From assembly GCA_022566315.1 (NCBI GenBank), contig JADFJC010000002.1:1-64000 (forward strand): a stretch of 64,000 nt of DNA. The letters are read 5' to 3'. Both the position numbers and the translations under genes were made by a program. Shown here one piece after another: positions 8,002 to 16,043 of this stretch. A model generated the notes under the pieces. The model worked only from the letters and a program-made list of their open reading frames with translations, did not search any database and had not been told where the DNA came from. Position 1 is the first letter of the stretch. Each line of letters opens with the position of its first letter. This DNA comes from Planctomycetota bacterium. Lineage in GTDB: Bacteria; Planctomycetota; Phycisphaerae; Sedimentisphaerales; Anaerobacaceae.

Positions 8002-9252
8002 TTATGTGTTCTGGTTACTCTTATATGGCACCACCTCCTTTCCAACACTGAATGTGCTCTCGGCTTTCTTAAAACGATTGTTTGTCTTTATTTTTCCTAC
8101 TCTTTCAGATTGAGTTTTTTCCGGTACATAAGTTCCAGGGGCCGATAGAAATTTAAGCACCTCCGTTGTTCTTTCTCGCAGGTGTGAAAGGTGATCCCCC
8201 GGAGATTCCACAAAAGTGTGTGCAAGTCCCTTCTCATCCAAAGCAGCAAGAAGATATTCGATATCATGCCCTTCCGGCATGAAAGTGACCGGGCCTATCC
8301 CTATGTCTATGAAGATGTCTGTATTCGTCAGATTTTGGCCATCCCGTTCGATCTGAGATACCATGTCTTGTCCCAACCACTTATTCCACACATCTTGCAC
8401 CACCGTCTTTTCGGGATACCGCAAGGGCAAATCGACATAGTAAGGAGGATTGTCAGGATTCGGAGAAAAGGCCGCTCCCCGGGCATAGAAAACGTTGACC
8501 GAAACATTGCCGGACAGAAGCGCTCTTAATTCATCGGTATTATGGACTAAAGTCGGTCTATCCAGCGTGGTTGGATTCTTTTTCAAAAATCCATCAAGTG
8601 TGGTCGGCGGAACCGCAAGATCCGCGGACGGACTCATCGCGGCCACTGCACCGAATATCTTTGGATATTCCATGGCCAGAGACAATGCTCCGTTTGCACC
8701 CATCGAATTTCCCGCGATACTTCGGCTGTCTCGATCCGGAATCGTTCTGTATTTTCCGTCAATATAGTTCACCAGGTCGCCGGCGATATACGTTCGGTAG
8801 TCACCGATCACTTTGTTGCTCGCGTAAAAACTACCTCCGTAAACATTCGAAGCATCCGGCATCACGATGATAACTTCTTCAATACGCCCTTCTGCAATCA
8901 AACGAGAAGCCATTTCACCGATATTTAATTTCAGCATTGGCCCATATTTGAACTGATTGTGGTCACCTGTAAATCCGTGGAGCATGTAGATTGTGGGATA
9001 GCGTTTTTTTGGTGAGGTATCATAACTCGGCGGCAACCACACCCACATAGGGCGTGTTGCGGGATCGCCCAAAAGATTCCCCTGCAATGACGGACTGGTA
9101 ATCTTGTCCAATACGTATCTCGATTCACCTGCTTGTGCCAGGCCGCTATTGGCAAGAAATACAATTGTACAAACCGTGAGAAATACGCAAATCTCAGGTT
9201 TGTAAACATTCTTTATGGTCCCCATCATCGGTTTTAATGCTAATTTCTTCAT
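8002..9252 (-). CDS. Secreted esterase, alpha/beta hydrolase (esterase D-like)
   Basis: 416 residues. GGAGAAAAGGATT precedes the ATG at 9252. A signal peptide (CVFLTVCTIVFLANSGLAQA) is followed by a hydrolase of the putative-esterase family (PF00756 type). Visible are WVWLPPSYDTSPKKRYPTIY and MLHGFTGDHNQF (oxyanion-hole region), the nucleophile elbow AGNSMGANGALSLAM with catalytic Ser, and a late GDHLSHLRERTTEVLKFL that supplies the His. The family includes feruloyl and acetyl-xylan esterases and S-formylglutathione hydrolases; the export signal favours a polysaccharide de-esterification role. A 50-residue charged tail follows the domain. It is transcribed after the WD40-beta-helix gene with a 39-bp gap. 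Confidence 0.82.
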   Translation of the reverse strand: MKKLALKPMMGTIKNVYKPEICVFLTVCTIVFLANSGLAQAGESRYVLDKITSPSLQGNLLGDPATRPMWVWLPPSYDTSPKKRYPTIYMLHGFTGDHNQFKYGPMLKLNIGEMASRLIAEGRIEEVIIVMPDASNVYGGSFYASNKVIGDYRTYIAGDLVNYIDGKYRTIPDRDSRSIAGNSMGANGALSLAMEYPKIFGAVAAMSPSADLAVPPTTLDGFLKKNPTTLDRPTLVHNTDELRALLSGNVSVNVFYARGAAFSPNPDNPPYYVDLPLRYPEKTVVQDVWNKWLGQDMVSQIERDGQNLTNTDIFIDIGIGPVTFMPEGHDIEYLLAALDEKGLAHTFVESPGDHLSHLRERTTEVLKFLSAPGTYVPEKTQSERVGKIKTNNRFKKAESTFSVGKEVVPYKSNQNT

Positions 9253-9291
9253 AATCCTTTTCTCCTTGCAATTGATGTTGACCGGCGTTTG

Positions 9292-11391
9292 TCAGTCATG
9301 ACTGATGCTGTTGCGGTCATTGTTTCCCGCCTCCTTAAAGACCGACTCGACCCCCACATTGCCGACGACCATGTTTTCATAGGTCGATGCGCCAAGAGCG
9401 ATGTCCCACTCGGCGTTGAGGTTGGTGAAATCGTTTCCAGTGATTATGTTATTGTGTGAATCGTTCGGTGTGGGCGGGCCATAACTTTCAGGCTCAGCCG
9501 AATCGACCAACGAGATGCCGTACTTTGGATTGCCTGTCAATACGTTATTTTCCACCCAAAAGTTGGTGCCGCGACCAATGAACTCCTGGTGGAAGAATTC
9601 TGCTACGCCGGCGCTGGTTGACCCGATGCTGATGCAGGCCGGGGAGTTTCTCGCAATGAGGTCTTTGACGAACGCGGGATAGATCTGAAATCCCTGGTCG
9701 TCGATGGTGATGTGGTTACCGATGATGTTGCTGCGGTCCGGGCTCTCGGTTGTCGCGGTGATGCCGAAGTAAGTGGCCCATATCGTGTTGCCGCGAATGT
9801 CCATGGCTCCGATGTGATTGGGAATAACGATGCCCATGCCCTGGCTGCGGATGTTGTTGTTGCAAATGGTGATGTGAGCGGTCGTGCTGCGAGTTTCGAT
9901 GCCGTTCGAAATGGCGTTGGGGACCTCGTTAATCACTTTGCAGCCGGTGACGGTAATCTCCACGTAGCGCGAACCCACGCTGGCAAGAATAATATCTACG
10001 TCCGGGGGGGTACGCTCGGCAGTGTCACCCACATACTCAGCCAACAAGTAGCATCCGTCTATGGTTACCGTGTCCGTGGGAATATCCTCGCTCCCCATTG
10101 CTTCCAGGCTGATCACTTTCTGAAAGTCCAATACTGATCTGATAATCACTCGGCAATTGCGAAGCGTGAGGTCCCCGGACAAATGCTGGATACCGCTTGC
10201 ATTGGTTTCGATTTGCAGGTCTCGTATTTCTGAGGAGCTTCCCGCCCCCGTTTCAACGTGTATCACATAGGTGAGGCCGTCTGCACCCTTGAGGATTGTG
10301 GGCAAAGGCCCCTTTTCATCCTTCTTTGCCACTCCCGCGACTATCAAGGGTTTGTTCACAACGATCATTTCTGTGACCTGGTGCATGCCGGCGGCAATAT
10401 CTATATGGTCTCCGGGGGCAGCCGCATCGATGGCCGCCTGAATACTGTCACCGGGCTTCACAGTGTAAGTCCTGGGCGCTTGCTTGTGCGCGGAATCATC
10501 ATCGTCGCTAACATTCCTGTGGGCTCCGATGTGCTTGACGACCGGCTTTGCTGCCGCGTTGTTGACAGTTGATGTGTCTTGAGCACGCCGGTTCTTTGAG
10601 TTCCACTTCCACAGTTTGACCGAATGATCCGCGCTGGCTGAAGCCAGATATCGACCGTCGCGGGAGAACTTCAGGTTCCATACTTGGTTGTGATGTCCCT
10701 TGAGAAAATCTATTTTATTAAATGTCTTTGTGTCCCACAAAATTATCTCACTATTGTTGCCCCCCGTGACCAGTGTCTTGCCGTCAGGCGATAGGGCAAC
10801 CCCCAGGACGATGCTGCTATGAGCCTTGAACTTGGTGATGACTTTTCGACTCGCCAGATCCCACACGCACACGTAGCCGCCCGAGCCGCCGGCCGCTACA
10901 ATGGACCCGTCGGTAGAGATGACGCACGGACTGTCCAGGCCGATCAATTCGCCCTCAGAAGTGTCGTCGGCAAGATTGTAGACTATTAGCTTGGATGTGA
11001 ATCGTGTCGGGGAAAAGATCACCCGGCCGCTGTCCGGCGTAAATGCCAGCGACGTAAGTTGAGAGGTGTCGGTGCGCAAAGACTCTCCCAACAGTCTGCT
11101 CTTCCAGTCGGCAGTGTTCCACATACGGAGGCCATCCTCGGCAGCACCTGCGAGATATCGCGAATCAGGAGAAAAGCTGATCGGTGCCACCACGTGCTTT
11201 TGCTCGAAGACCAGCTCGCCGCTGTCGGCATTCCACACCTTGAGTGTCCCTTGCTGGTCGGCGGCGAGAAGGCGACCGTCGGGAGATAGCGCCACCGATC
11301 CATCCTGAGCCCCATAGGCCAGGAGTCCTCCACCGTGTGCCTGCCGCAGCCTTTGAGATTCGACATCAAATAGTCGAACCTTACCGCTCAT
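9292..11391 (-). CDS. WD40 propeller + right-handed beta-helix protein, probably 5'-truncated
   Basis: 699 residues. Residues 1-270 are WD40 repeats (KTLVTGGNNSEIILWDTKTF, LKFSRDGRYLASASADHSVK). Residues about 310-690 form a parallel beta-helix that begins TYTVKPGDSIQAAIDAAAPG and continues with repeated NNNIRSQGMGIVI, RGNTIWATYFGI and ENNVLTGNPKYGI rungs. The start is odd: the protein begins mid-blade (SGKVRLFDVESQRL), has no signal peptide or Shine-Dalgarno, and lies 10 bp after a transposase stop codon. Both domain types are normally exported. The likely history is loss of the 5' end (signal peptide and first blades) when the IS630 element inserted, leaving a probable pseudogene. Confidence 0.72.
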   Translation of the reverse strand: MSGKVRLFDVESQRLRQAHGGGLLAYGAQDGSVALSPDGRLLAADQQGTLKVWNADSGELVFEQKHVVAPISFSPDSRYLAGAAEDGLRMWNTADWKSRLLGESLRTDTSQLTSLAFTPDSGRVIFSPTRFTSKLIVYNLADDTSEGELIGLDSPCVISTDGSIVAAGGSGGYVCVWDLASRKVITKFKAHSSIVLGVALSPDGKTLVTGGNNSEIILWDTKTFNKIDFLKGHHNQVWNLKFSRDGRYLASASADHSVKLWKWNSKNRRAQDTSTVNNAAAKPVVKHIGAHRNVSDDDDSAHKQAPRTYTVKPGDSIQAAIDAAAPGDHIDIAAGMHQVTEMIVVNKPLIVAGVAKKDEKGPLPTILKGADGLTYVIHVETGAGSSSEIRDLQIETNASGIQHLSGDLTLRNCRVIIRSVLDFQKVISLEAMGSEDIPTDTVTIDGCYLLAEYVGDTAERTPPDVDIILASVGSRYVEITVTGCKVINEVPNAISNGIETRSTTAHITICNNNIRSQGMGIVIPNHIGAMDIRGNTIWATYFGITATTESPDRSNIIGNHITIDDQGFQIYPAFVKDLIARNSPACISIGSTSAGVAEFFHQEFIGRGTNFWVENNVLTGNPKYGISLVDSAEPESYGPPTPNDSHNNIITGNDFTNLNAEWDIALGASTYENMVVGNVGVESVFKEAGNNDRNSISHD

Positions 11392-11400
11392 GGTGTTATA

Positions 11401-12174
11401 TCAATCCCAGTTAATTAGAGCCGATTCTATCCAGGGAAATAAGCATAAATTTGAAAGTTCATCTTGTTGATTTGATATCCAAAGCCAAGCCTCATCTACA
11501 GCAGCTTCCAAGTCATCAATTGTTGGGTATAGTCGATTACTCAATTTCCTCTGTCTCAATTGACGCCAGATCAGTTCAGCGGGATTTAACTCAGGCGAAT
11601 ATGGGGGCAGTAACAAGATCGAAACATTCGCCGGTATTTTAAGCTCTTTTGATTTATGCCAGCCTGCACCATCCATTATCATCAAGGCATGCACATCTTC
11701 TGGCAATTGCTTTGCGAAATCTTTCAAATACAAATTCATAACCCAGGTATTGGCATAGGGCATACGCCAACCATGACTGTCGCCTGTGGCAGGACAGACT
11801 GAGCCAAACAGATATGTCCATTGATAATTTGTTTGGCGAATGGCACGAGGGCAGCTGCCTGTATCTGCCCATATCCGAGATATAGTACCTTGCTGGCCGA
11901 TACGAGCTTCATCCTGAAACCATAACTGAATGTTTTTGCCAGGAAAACACCTCTTTAGTTGCCTAATGGCTTCTGGGAGCACTTTTTTTAAAAGTCTCCT
12001 GCGCGTGAATATCGGCTTGCGGATGTTTCTGGCGAGGGCAAAGACATGAAAAGCCAAGGCGGTGAAGTAGAAAATATGTGCCACCAAGAGAATATTGGGC
12101 GTTAAATTCCTTTTGTAATATTCTTTGCAAGTCTTTGGCGCGAAGACTACAAACATTGTCTTGCTCTGTAACAC
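11401..12174 (-). CDS. IS630 transposase, C-terminal frame (DDE catalytic domain)
   Basis: Open frame of 257 codons; only the part after the frame change near 11986 is likely translated as transposase. All three acidic residues are recognisable: Asp in WFQDEARIGQ, Asp in ALMIMDGAGWHKS, Glu in LPPYSPELNPAELIWRQLR. The upstream stretch of this frame is a shadow of the N-terminal frame. The catalytic core is intact, so the element is active if the two frames can be joined by +1 frameshifting or polymerase slippage. Confidence 0.8.
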   Translation of the reverse strand: MLQSKTMFVVFAPKTCKEYYKRNLTPNILLVAHIFYFTALAFHVFALARNIRKPIFTRRRLLKKVLPEAIRQLKRCFPGKNIQLWFQDEARIGQQGTISRIWADTGSCPRAIRQTNYQWTYLFGSVCPATGDSHGWRMPYANTWVMNLYLKDFAKQLPEDVHALMIMDGAGWHKSKELKIPANVSILLLPPYSPELNPAELIWRQLRQRKLSNRLYPTIDDLEAAVDEAWLWISNQQDELSNLCLFPWIESALINWD

Positions 12175-12475
12175 CTTGGCGAATACGCTGTTTGAATTTT
12201 TCTATCTGTTTAGTATTAATCTTTGGCGGCTGGCCAGGCCTTGGAGCATCGCATAAACCACTTGGCCCATGCTTATTAAAACGATGGAGCCATTTACGAA
12301 GTGGCCGCTCAGAAATATCCATTCGATTGGCAACTTGTGGTATTGTTTGGCCTTGTGATAGGAATTTCATTGCCATGAGACGTTGTCGAACTCGGCCGTC
12401 TTTTTCTGTGCGAACAAGGTTTGCAATTTCTTTTGATGTTATTTGATATGTTATTTTTAGCGGTTGTCCCATCAT
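11963..12475 (-). CDS. IS630 transposase, N-terminal frame (DNA binding)
   Basis: 170 residues; GGAGGATTT precedes the ATGATG start. It contains a homeodomain-like helix-turn-helix (GQTIPQVANRMDISERPLRK) and the linker typical of IS630 (WLHRFNKHGPSGLCDAPRPG), then a winged-helix region (LRAKDLQRILQKEFNAQYSL). It ends out of frame after an A7 tract (ETFKKSAPRSH), whereas the catalytic frame continues as KKVLPEAIRQLKRCFPGKNI. Confidence 0.8.
   Translation of the reverse strand: MMGQPLKITYQITSKEIANLVRTEKDGRVRQRLMAMKFLSQGQTIPQVANRMDISERPLRKWLHRFNKHGPSGLCDAPRPGQPPKINTKQIEKFKQRIRQGVTEQDNVCSLRAKDLQRILQKEFNAQYSLGGTYFLLHRLGFSCLCPRQKHPQADIHAQETFKKSAPRSH
11983..11989 (-). other. A7 slippage tract joining the two transposase frames
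   Basis: On the minus strand TTTT-A7-GTG lies exactly where the N-terminal frame leaves homology and the catalytic frame takes over. Reading one A fewer joins ...ETFKK to KVLPEAIRQL. This could be programmed frameshifting, transcriptional slippage, an inactivating mutation or a sequencing error. Confidence 0.5.
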
Positions 12476-12542
12476 AAATCCTCCAAATTTTGGGTCATGA
12501 TGGTATTATCGACTACCGGCGTGAATTAACTTGAATTATTAT

Positions 12543-12623
12543 TAGAAGAAAGTTCCTTTCTAACGTGGTTGACACGAAACCCGAAAGCACTCTCCTTGCT
12601 GTTCTATAATAAAATCGACAGGT
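12543..12623 (-). pseudogene. Relic of rtcA 3' end
   Basis: Near-identical (one indel, a few substitutions) to 27777-27858, which holds the last codons of rtcA plus downstream sequence. Here the minus strand reads LPVDFIIEQQGECFRVSCQP then R and stop, against PLR and stop in the intact gene. Upstream of codon LPV the match to rtcA stops abruptly and passes into the dispersed repeat at 12624-12690. The rest of the 342-bp gap 12476-12817 holds that repeat and a short palindrome only. Confidence 0.75.
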
Positions 12624-12690
12624 AAGAGAGAGCATCGGATTAAGTGTCTGGATGAAAGGAAATATATCAATCATATACCTCTTTTTGGGA
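12624..12690. repeat. Dispersed repeat R, copy 1
   Basis: Resembles 29085-29150 (shared AAGAGAGAG(C/T)ATCGGAT) and 33156-33215 (shared CGGATTAAGT and AATCATATA). It directly abuts the rtcA 3' relic. No terminal inverted repeats or coding frame are evident. Confidence 0.55.
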
Positions 12691-12747
12691 TGACTTTCCA
12701 CCTTTACATACTCGCCTGTAACAATTTTTCAGCACGGCCTACATACA

Positions 12748-12759
12748 CCCCTATAGGGG
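12748..12759. promoter_or_regulatory. Perfect 12-bp palindrome
   Basis: CCCCTATAGGGG lies about 60 bp downstream of the stop of the CuA-protein gene (12818). It may be a protein-binding site or part of the transcript end; no poly-T follows. Confidence 0.3.
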
Positions 12760-12817
12760 GCCGGGTCAAAGCCGAGAACCAAGATAATTGTAGCGAGAAT
12801 TCTCGACAGTCTGATTC

Positions 12818-13219
12818 TTATTGAGCCGTTACCTCCAGCACTCCCCTCATCTGCAGATGATGTTCGCTGCACCATACCGTGCAGTAGAAATCATATTTTC
12901 CGATTTTTTCGGGTGTGAACTCGAGTGTTACCGAGTGCCCAGCCTTTATCTCGCCCGCGTCAACCTGTAGAGCAGGGATTGCAAAACCGTGCACAACAGT
13001 ATCAACGTTTCTTATTCGCAATTTGACCTTTTCGCCGACAGGAACGCTAAGAAACCGTGGCGAGTAGTTACCCTTCTCAGGTGAGCGAGTGATGATTTCA
13101 GCAGTCAAATCACGGGTTAGGTAGGATTCGTAGATCAAGGTGGCCGCAATAGGTCCAACAGTACAGGCCAAAACAAGAACCGCAGAAACAATTACAGAGA
13201 CAATTACTTTTATCTTCAT
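12818..13219 (-). CDS. Membrane-anchored CuA-type cupredoxin
   Basis: 133 residues; the ATG at 13219 has GGAGG ten bases upstream. One N-terminal helix (VIVSVIVSAVLVLACTVGPI) anchors a periplasmic cupredoxin fold like cytochrome oxidase subunit II or the NosZ C-terminal domain. The binuclear CuA set is complete: His77 (TVVHGFAIP), Cys113, Cys117, His121 and Met124 in CTVWCSEHHLQM. It is last in the six-gene molybdoenzyme operon, 6 bp after the polyferredoxin gene. No oxidase subunit I is nearby, so its likely role is electron transfer between the membrane Fe-S protein and the periplasmic enzyme, not oxygen reduction. Confidence 0.85.
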   Translation of the reverse strand: MKIKVIVSVIVSAVLVLACTVGPIAATLIYESYLTRDLTAEIITRSPEKGNYSPRFLSVPVGEKVKLRIRNVDTVVHGFAIPALQVDAGEIKAGHSVTLEFTPEKIGKYDFYCTVWCSEHHLQMRGVLEVTAQ

Positions 13220-13225
13220 CGATAC

Positions 13226-14650
13226 TCAGCCTCCGTATAGCCATCCGAATGAAATGATTACAAGTGTTAAAAACACGAGCAGCGGAATGAAACCTCGCTT
13301 GGCAGCAGCAGGGTCAGCGTATGTCTGACAGACGAGCTTATATCCAAAGTCTGCCGAGACAAGGTAGCCGACCAGAAGCGTGATGAATTGTAATGGTATA
13401 AGCCAGCCAGTTGCCACCGGCGTCCAGGGGAAGTTGGCCGTACCTACGAGGTTCCAGCCGCGAGAGAACGGGTCTGAGATAATGTGCAAGATGTAGGAGG
13501 CATTTGGCAGCAGGAATCCGAAGCTAAATGCAATCCACGCCGCTAACCCAAGGGGGATAATACAGTATGACAGATTCACAAACACGGTCTTGAGGCTGAC
13601 TTCTTTTTGGCCGCTGGCAAGCTTTGACAGCCAGGCGGTGACTAAAAAGATGCCCGGAATCAGCACAAGACAAAACACAGTATGTACTCCCACGAAACTC
13701 AGCCATCCGCGTAAGGTAGCACCACGTACCCATTCTTTGATTCCTCCCCATGGCCCCATCATGGCAACGTAGAACATAACTGCGATTCCGAGCATAATGA
13801 AACCCTTGAATGCCTCATCAAGACCTCGGCCCTTATTGACGAGCAAGTCTGGGCCGGGGGGCCTGAGATTAAAAGCCATATTGTCAAAGGGACAGGTTTT
13901 AAAGCACTCAAGGCACATTCCGCAGTAAGTATTCCGCTCAAAGCTGTGTGGCTGCAGCAGCCAGGGACAGCCATAGCCGTTTTTGTTGCCGGTCTCACAG
14001 GTTTTATTCTTGTGTTTGGCGCAGATATTTGGGTCCTTAACCCTGATTTCCGTCATGGCCATATTCGCATACAGCCCCTGAAAGCCGCTGACCGGACAGA
14101 CGTACAGGCAAAACGATCTTTTCTCAAAAATCAGCGAGAGGACTATGCCGAGAGCGATAATTCCGCCTAACAGGAAGAAGGTGGCCAAAGGCTTGACGGT
14201 GAAGAATCCGCTGAAGAACGTAGTACCCAGGAAGAGGAAATTCATCACCCACATATTCCTCAACCGTCGGGGCCACTTGAGGTTTAATCCGCGGAGCTTG
14301 TTGTTTACGCCGAAAATTCTCAATCGCTGGAGCCATTCCCCAAATGACGGCAGCGGACAGATCATACACCAGGTCCTGCTGAGAACCGGCACAAGGAACA
14401 TCATCAGCATCACCCACCAGAGTATCCAGACTATCATAACGCCAAAGCTGTAGTTGCCTGAGGAAAAGCCGCCCATTATGCCGCTGGTGAGTATTATCAT
14501 AAATACAAGCATGTTTATCAGGATGGCAATCATTGGAAACCATCGCCGTTTGAGCAGCCAGCGCACACCCGGCACCGAAGTCAAATCAAACCGCCAGTTC
14601 AACGGAATCAGCCCCAGAAGCTTTTGTTGTTGATTATTCTGTTCCGGCAT
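13226..14650 (-). CDS. NapH/NosR-like membrane polyferredoxin
   Basis: 474 residues from the ATG at 14650 (GAGG upstream); a GTG at 14683 in frame is less likely. Several transmembrane helices are seen (MIAILINMLVFMIILTSGIM; FGVMIVWILWWVMLMMFLVP; FLLGGIIALGIVLSLIF; a further group near the C-terminus). Cysteine motifs include WCMICPLPSFGEW and CLYVCPVSGFQ, the paired-Cys style of NapH/NosR, and a cytoplasmic-type 4Fe-4S site CGMCLECFKTCPFDNMAF preceded by other Cys (CAKHKNKTCETGNKNGYGCP). Family role: passing electrons from the quinol pool or a soluble donor across the membrane. The 17-bp overlap with the gamma-subunit gene and the adjoining CuA gene support one electron-transfer chain. Confidence 0.82.
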   Translation of the reverse strand: MPEQNNQQQKLLGLIPLNWRFDLTSVPGVRWLLKRRWFPMIAILINMLVFMIILTSGIMGGFSSGNYSFGVMIVWILWWVMLMMFLVPVLSRTWCMICPLPSFGEWLQRLRIFGVNNKLRGLNLKWPRRLRNMWVMNFLFLGTTFFSGFFTVKPLATFFLLGGIIALGIVLSLIFEKRSFCLYVCPVSGFQGLYANMAMTEIRVKDPNICAKHKNKTCETGNKNGYGCPWLLQPHSFERNTYCGMCLECFKTCPFDNMAFNLRPPGPDLLVNKGRGLDEAFKGFIMLGIAVMFYVAMMGPWGGIKEWVRGATLRGWLSFVGVHTVFCLVLIPGIFLVTAWLSKLASGQKEVSLKTVFVNLSYCIIPLGLAAWIAFSFGFLLPNASYILHIISDPFSRGWNLVGTANFPWTPVATGWLIPLQFITLLVGYLVSADFGYKLVCQTYADPAAAKRGFIPLLVFLTLVIISFGWLYGG

Positions 14651-16043
14651 TTTCCTCAGCTCCCTTTTTTCGCCTGGCTCCACGTAAGAGGATGCCTAAC
14701 GCGATTACAAACACTACACATACGGCCGCAACGAATAGATGGAAACGGCTGTTCGGTGTGACCTTAAGAAAGCCTATCATATAGGGGTGGAATTCTCCGC
14801 AGGTCTCTGAGCATCTGAACGAGAACCGCCCGGTCTTGTCGGCAACAAAGGTTACCTTGCCAACAACTCCCGGCCGCGCCTTCATAGTCACCCCATAACC
14901 GTCGAGATAAAAACCGTGGGTTACATCAAGCGACTCCATTATGATGGTCACAAGCTCGCCCTTTTGAACGGTTATTTGGTGCGGGATGTATTGAAATCGT
15001 TTCGCCTGGAGATTGATAACCCTTGGTTGAACACCACTTTGCGCCGGCTCGGTCTCAACGCTCGCGCCATGAGCGGAACTGACAAGCGACAAAGAAAAAA
15101 GCCTGTTAGTGTAAGATGCATCGGCGGCTGGAGTCTTGTCCACCCGGATAATACTGTGCGAAGTTTCCTTGTGTGCTGAACTTTTAGGATGCGGCGCTTC
15201 AATCTGTAAATTCACCCATTCACTTATTGATTTGCGTGCTCCACGGTCATTTTGGTCGCCGTCCCAGACCGCAAAGGATGCTGAACGCCGGCCCCACCCG
15301 AATTGACAATCCCGCTGCGGATCGTTAGTGGTCAAAGACCTTTTAAATACCACGCTCCAGCTTCCGTCCCGCCACTGGCCGCGTCCCTGAACTATTTGCG
15401 TCTCCTTGAGCGTCAGGGAACCGGCACGCTGGGCCAGCAAATCAGCGACGGCACTATTAAGTTCTGGCGTAGTTATAGGTAGAACCTCCTCGTCCTCGAA
15501 TGGATACAAATGGTCCGTATAAGCGATTGATTCGTTTCTTTTGTTATGCCAGTACTGAAGGTCATTGTCAGCCTGCCAATGCCAAATATTGACGGGGCTG
15601 GAAAAGCCCATCATGATAGAAGGCACAGGCGCGTTTGCGTCCATTGGTACCGCCACGGCGCAGCCATCGGTAAACTCATCCAACGAGACGGTTGCATCGG
15701 CATGGTCATCTTGCCATGTCATTTTGAAGTATATATCCTTTCCATTGTGGAATGCCTGGACTTTGACGACGGGAGTAATCTCTCTGGGCCAGGGGAGTTC
15801 GGTCACCTGGTGCATCAACATAAGCCCGATGCTCGGCACATTTTGCCATATTTCAGCAAAGATGTCTTCCGGCTTCAGGGTCAACTCCTCCTCAGGCTGA
15901 TAGCTGACCGCAAGTAAGCGCGGTTCTTGTAGTTGATAGGTTTCAGTCGAACCGTAGCGATGTGTCCAGCCGTAATATACGAGCCCTCCAAAAACGCCCA
16001 GTGTAAGCAGAATAAGAATTGCGACAATGACCTTATTACTCAT
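14634..16043 (-). CDS. Heme-b gamma subunit (ethylbenzene-dehydrogenase type) fused to CuA domain
   Basis: 469 residues from the ATG at 16043 (AGAGGAAATCGAAC upstream; 8-bp overlap with the chaperone gene). One N-terminal helix (VIVAILILLTLGVFGGLVYY) anchors a domain of the EB_dh/NxrC/DdhC family (about 45-290: ITPVVKVQAFHNGKDIYFKM, then TWQDDHADA, and DGCAVAVPMD; WRDGSWSVVFKRSL). Members bind one heme b and take electrons to or from the Fe-S beta subunit. A linker leads to a cupredoxin domain with a full CuA set: His376, Cys411, Cys415, His419, Met422 (CSETCGEFHPYM). A second helix closes the protein. Fusing the heme subunit to CuA would let electrons pass beta-heme-CuA inside one chain. Heme ligands cannot be assigned by eye. 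Confidence 0.82.
   Translation of the reverse strand: MSNKVIVAILILLTLGVFGGLVYYGWTHRYGSTETYQLQEPRLLAVSYQPEEELTLKPEDIFAEIWQNVPSIGLMLMHQVTELPWPREITPVVKVQAFHNGKDIYFKMTWQDDHADATVSLDEFTDGCAVAVPMDANAPVPSIMMGFSSPVNIWHWQADNDLQYWHNKRNESIAYTDHLYPFEDEEVLPITTPELNSAVADLLAQRAGSLTLKETQIVQGRGQWRDGSWSVVFKRSLTTNDPQRDCQFGWGRRSASFAVWDGDQNDRGARKSISEWVNLQIEAPHPKSSAHKETSHSIIRVDKTPAADASYTNRLFSLSLVSSAHGASVETEPAQSGVQPRVINLQAKRFQYIPHQITVQKGELVTIIMESLDVTHGFYLDGYGVTMKARPGVVGKVTFVADKTGRFSFRCSETCGEFHPYMIGFLKVTPNSRFHLFVAAVCVVFVIALGILLRGARRKKGAEENAGTE

Larger units (their letters stand above)
11401..12475 (-). mobile_element. IS630-family insertion sequence (transposase in two frames)
   Basis: Two overlapping minus-strand frames encode one IS630/Tc1-type transposase: a helix-turn-helix N-terminal part (12475 to 11963) and a DDE catalytic part (ending 11401). 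Terminal inverted repeats could not be resolved with confidence; 9 of 17 bases match between the region just past the stop and the region just before the first frame, so element ends are uncertain by tens of bases. It lies between the truncated WD40 gene and a relic of the rtcA 3' end. Confidence 0.8.

Noticed and set aside
12513..12701. 62-codon minus-strand frame in the gap upstream of IS630
   Set aside because: It is an out-of-frame reading through repeat R and the rtcA relic.
12719..12748. About 20-bp match to 35527-35556 (CGTGCTGAAAAATTGTT core, RAEKLLQ in both)
   Set aside because: Too short to separate from chance; flanks are unlike apart from a few bases, so not listed as a repeat family.
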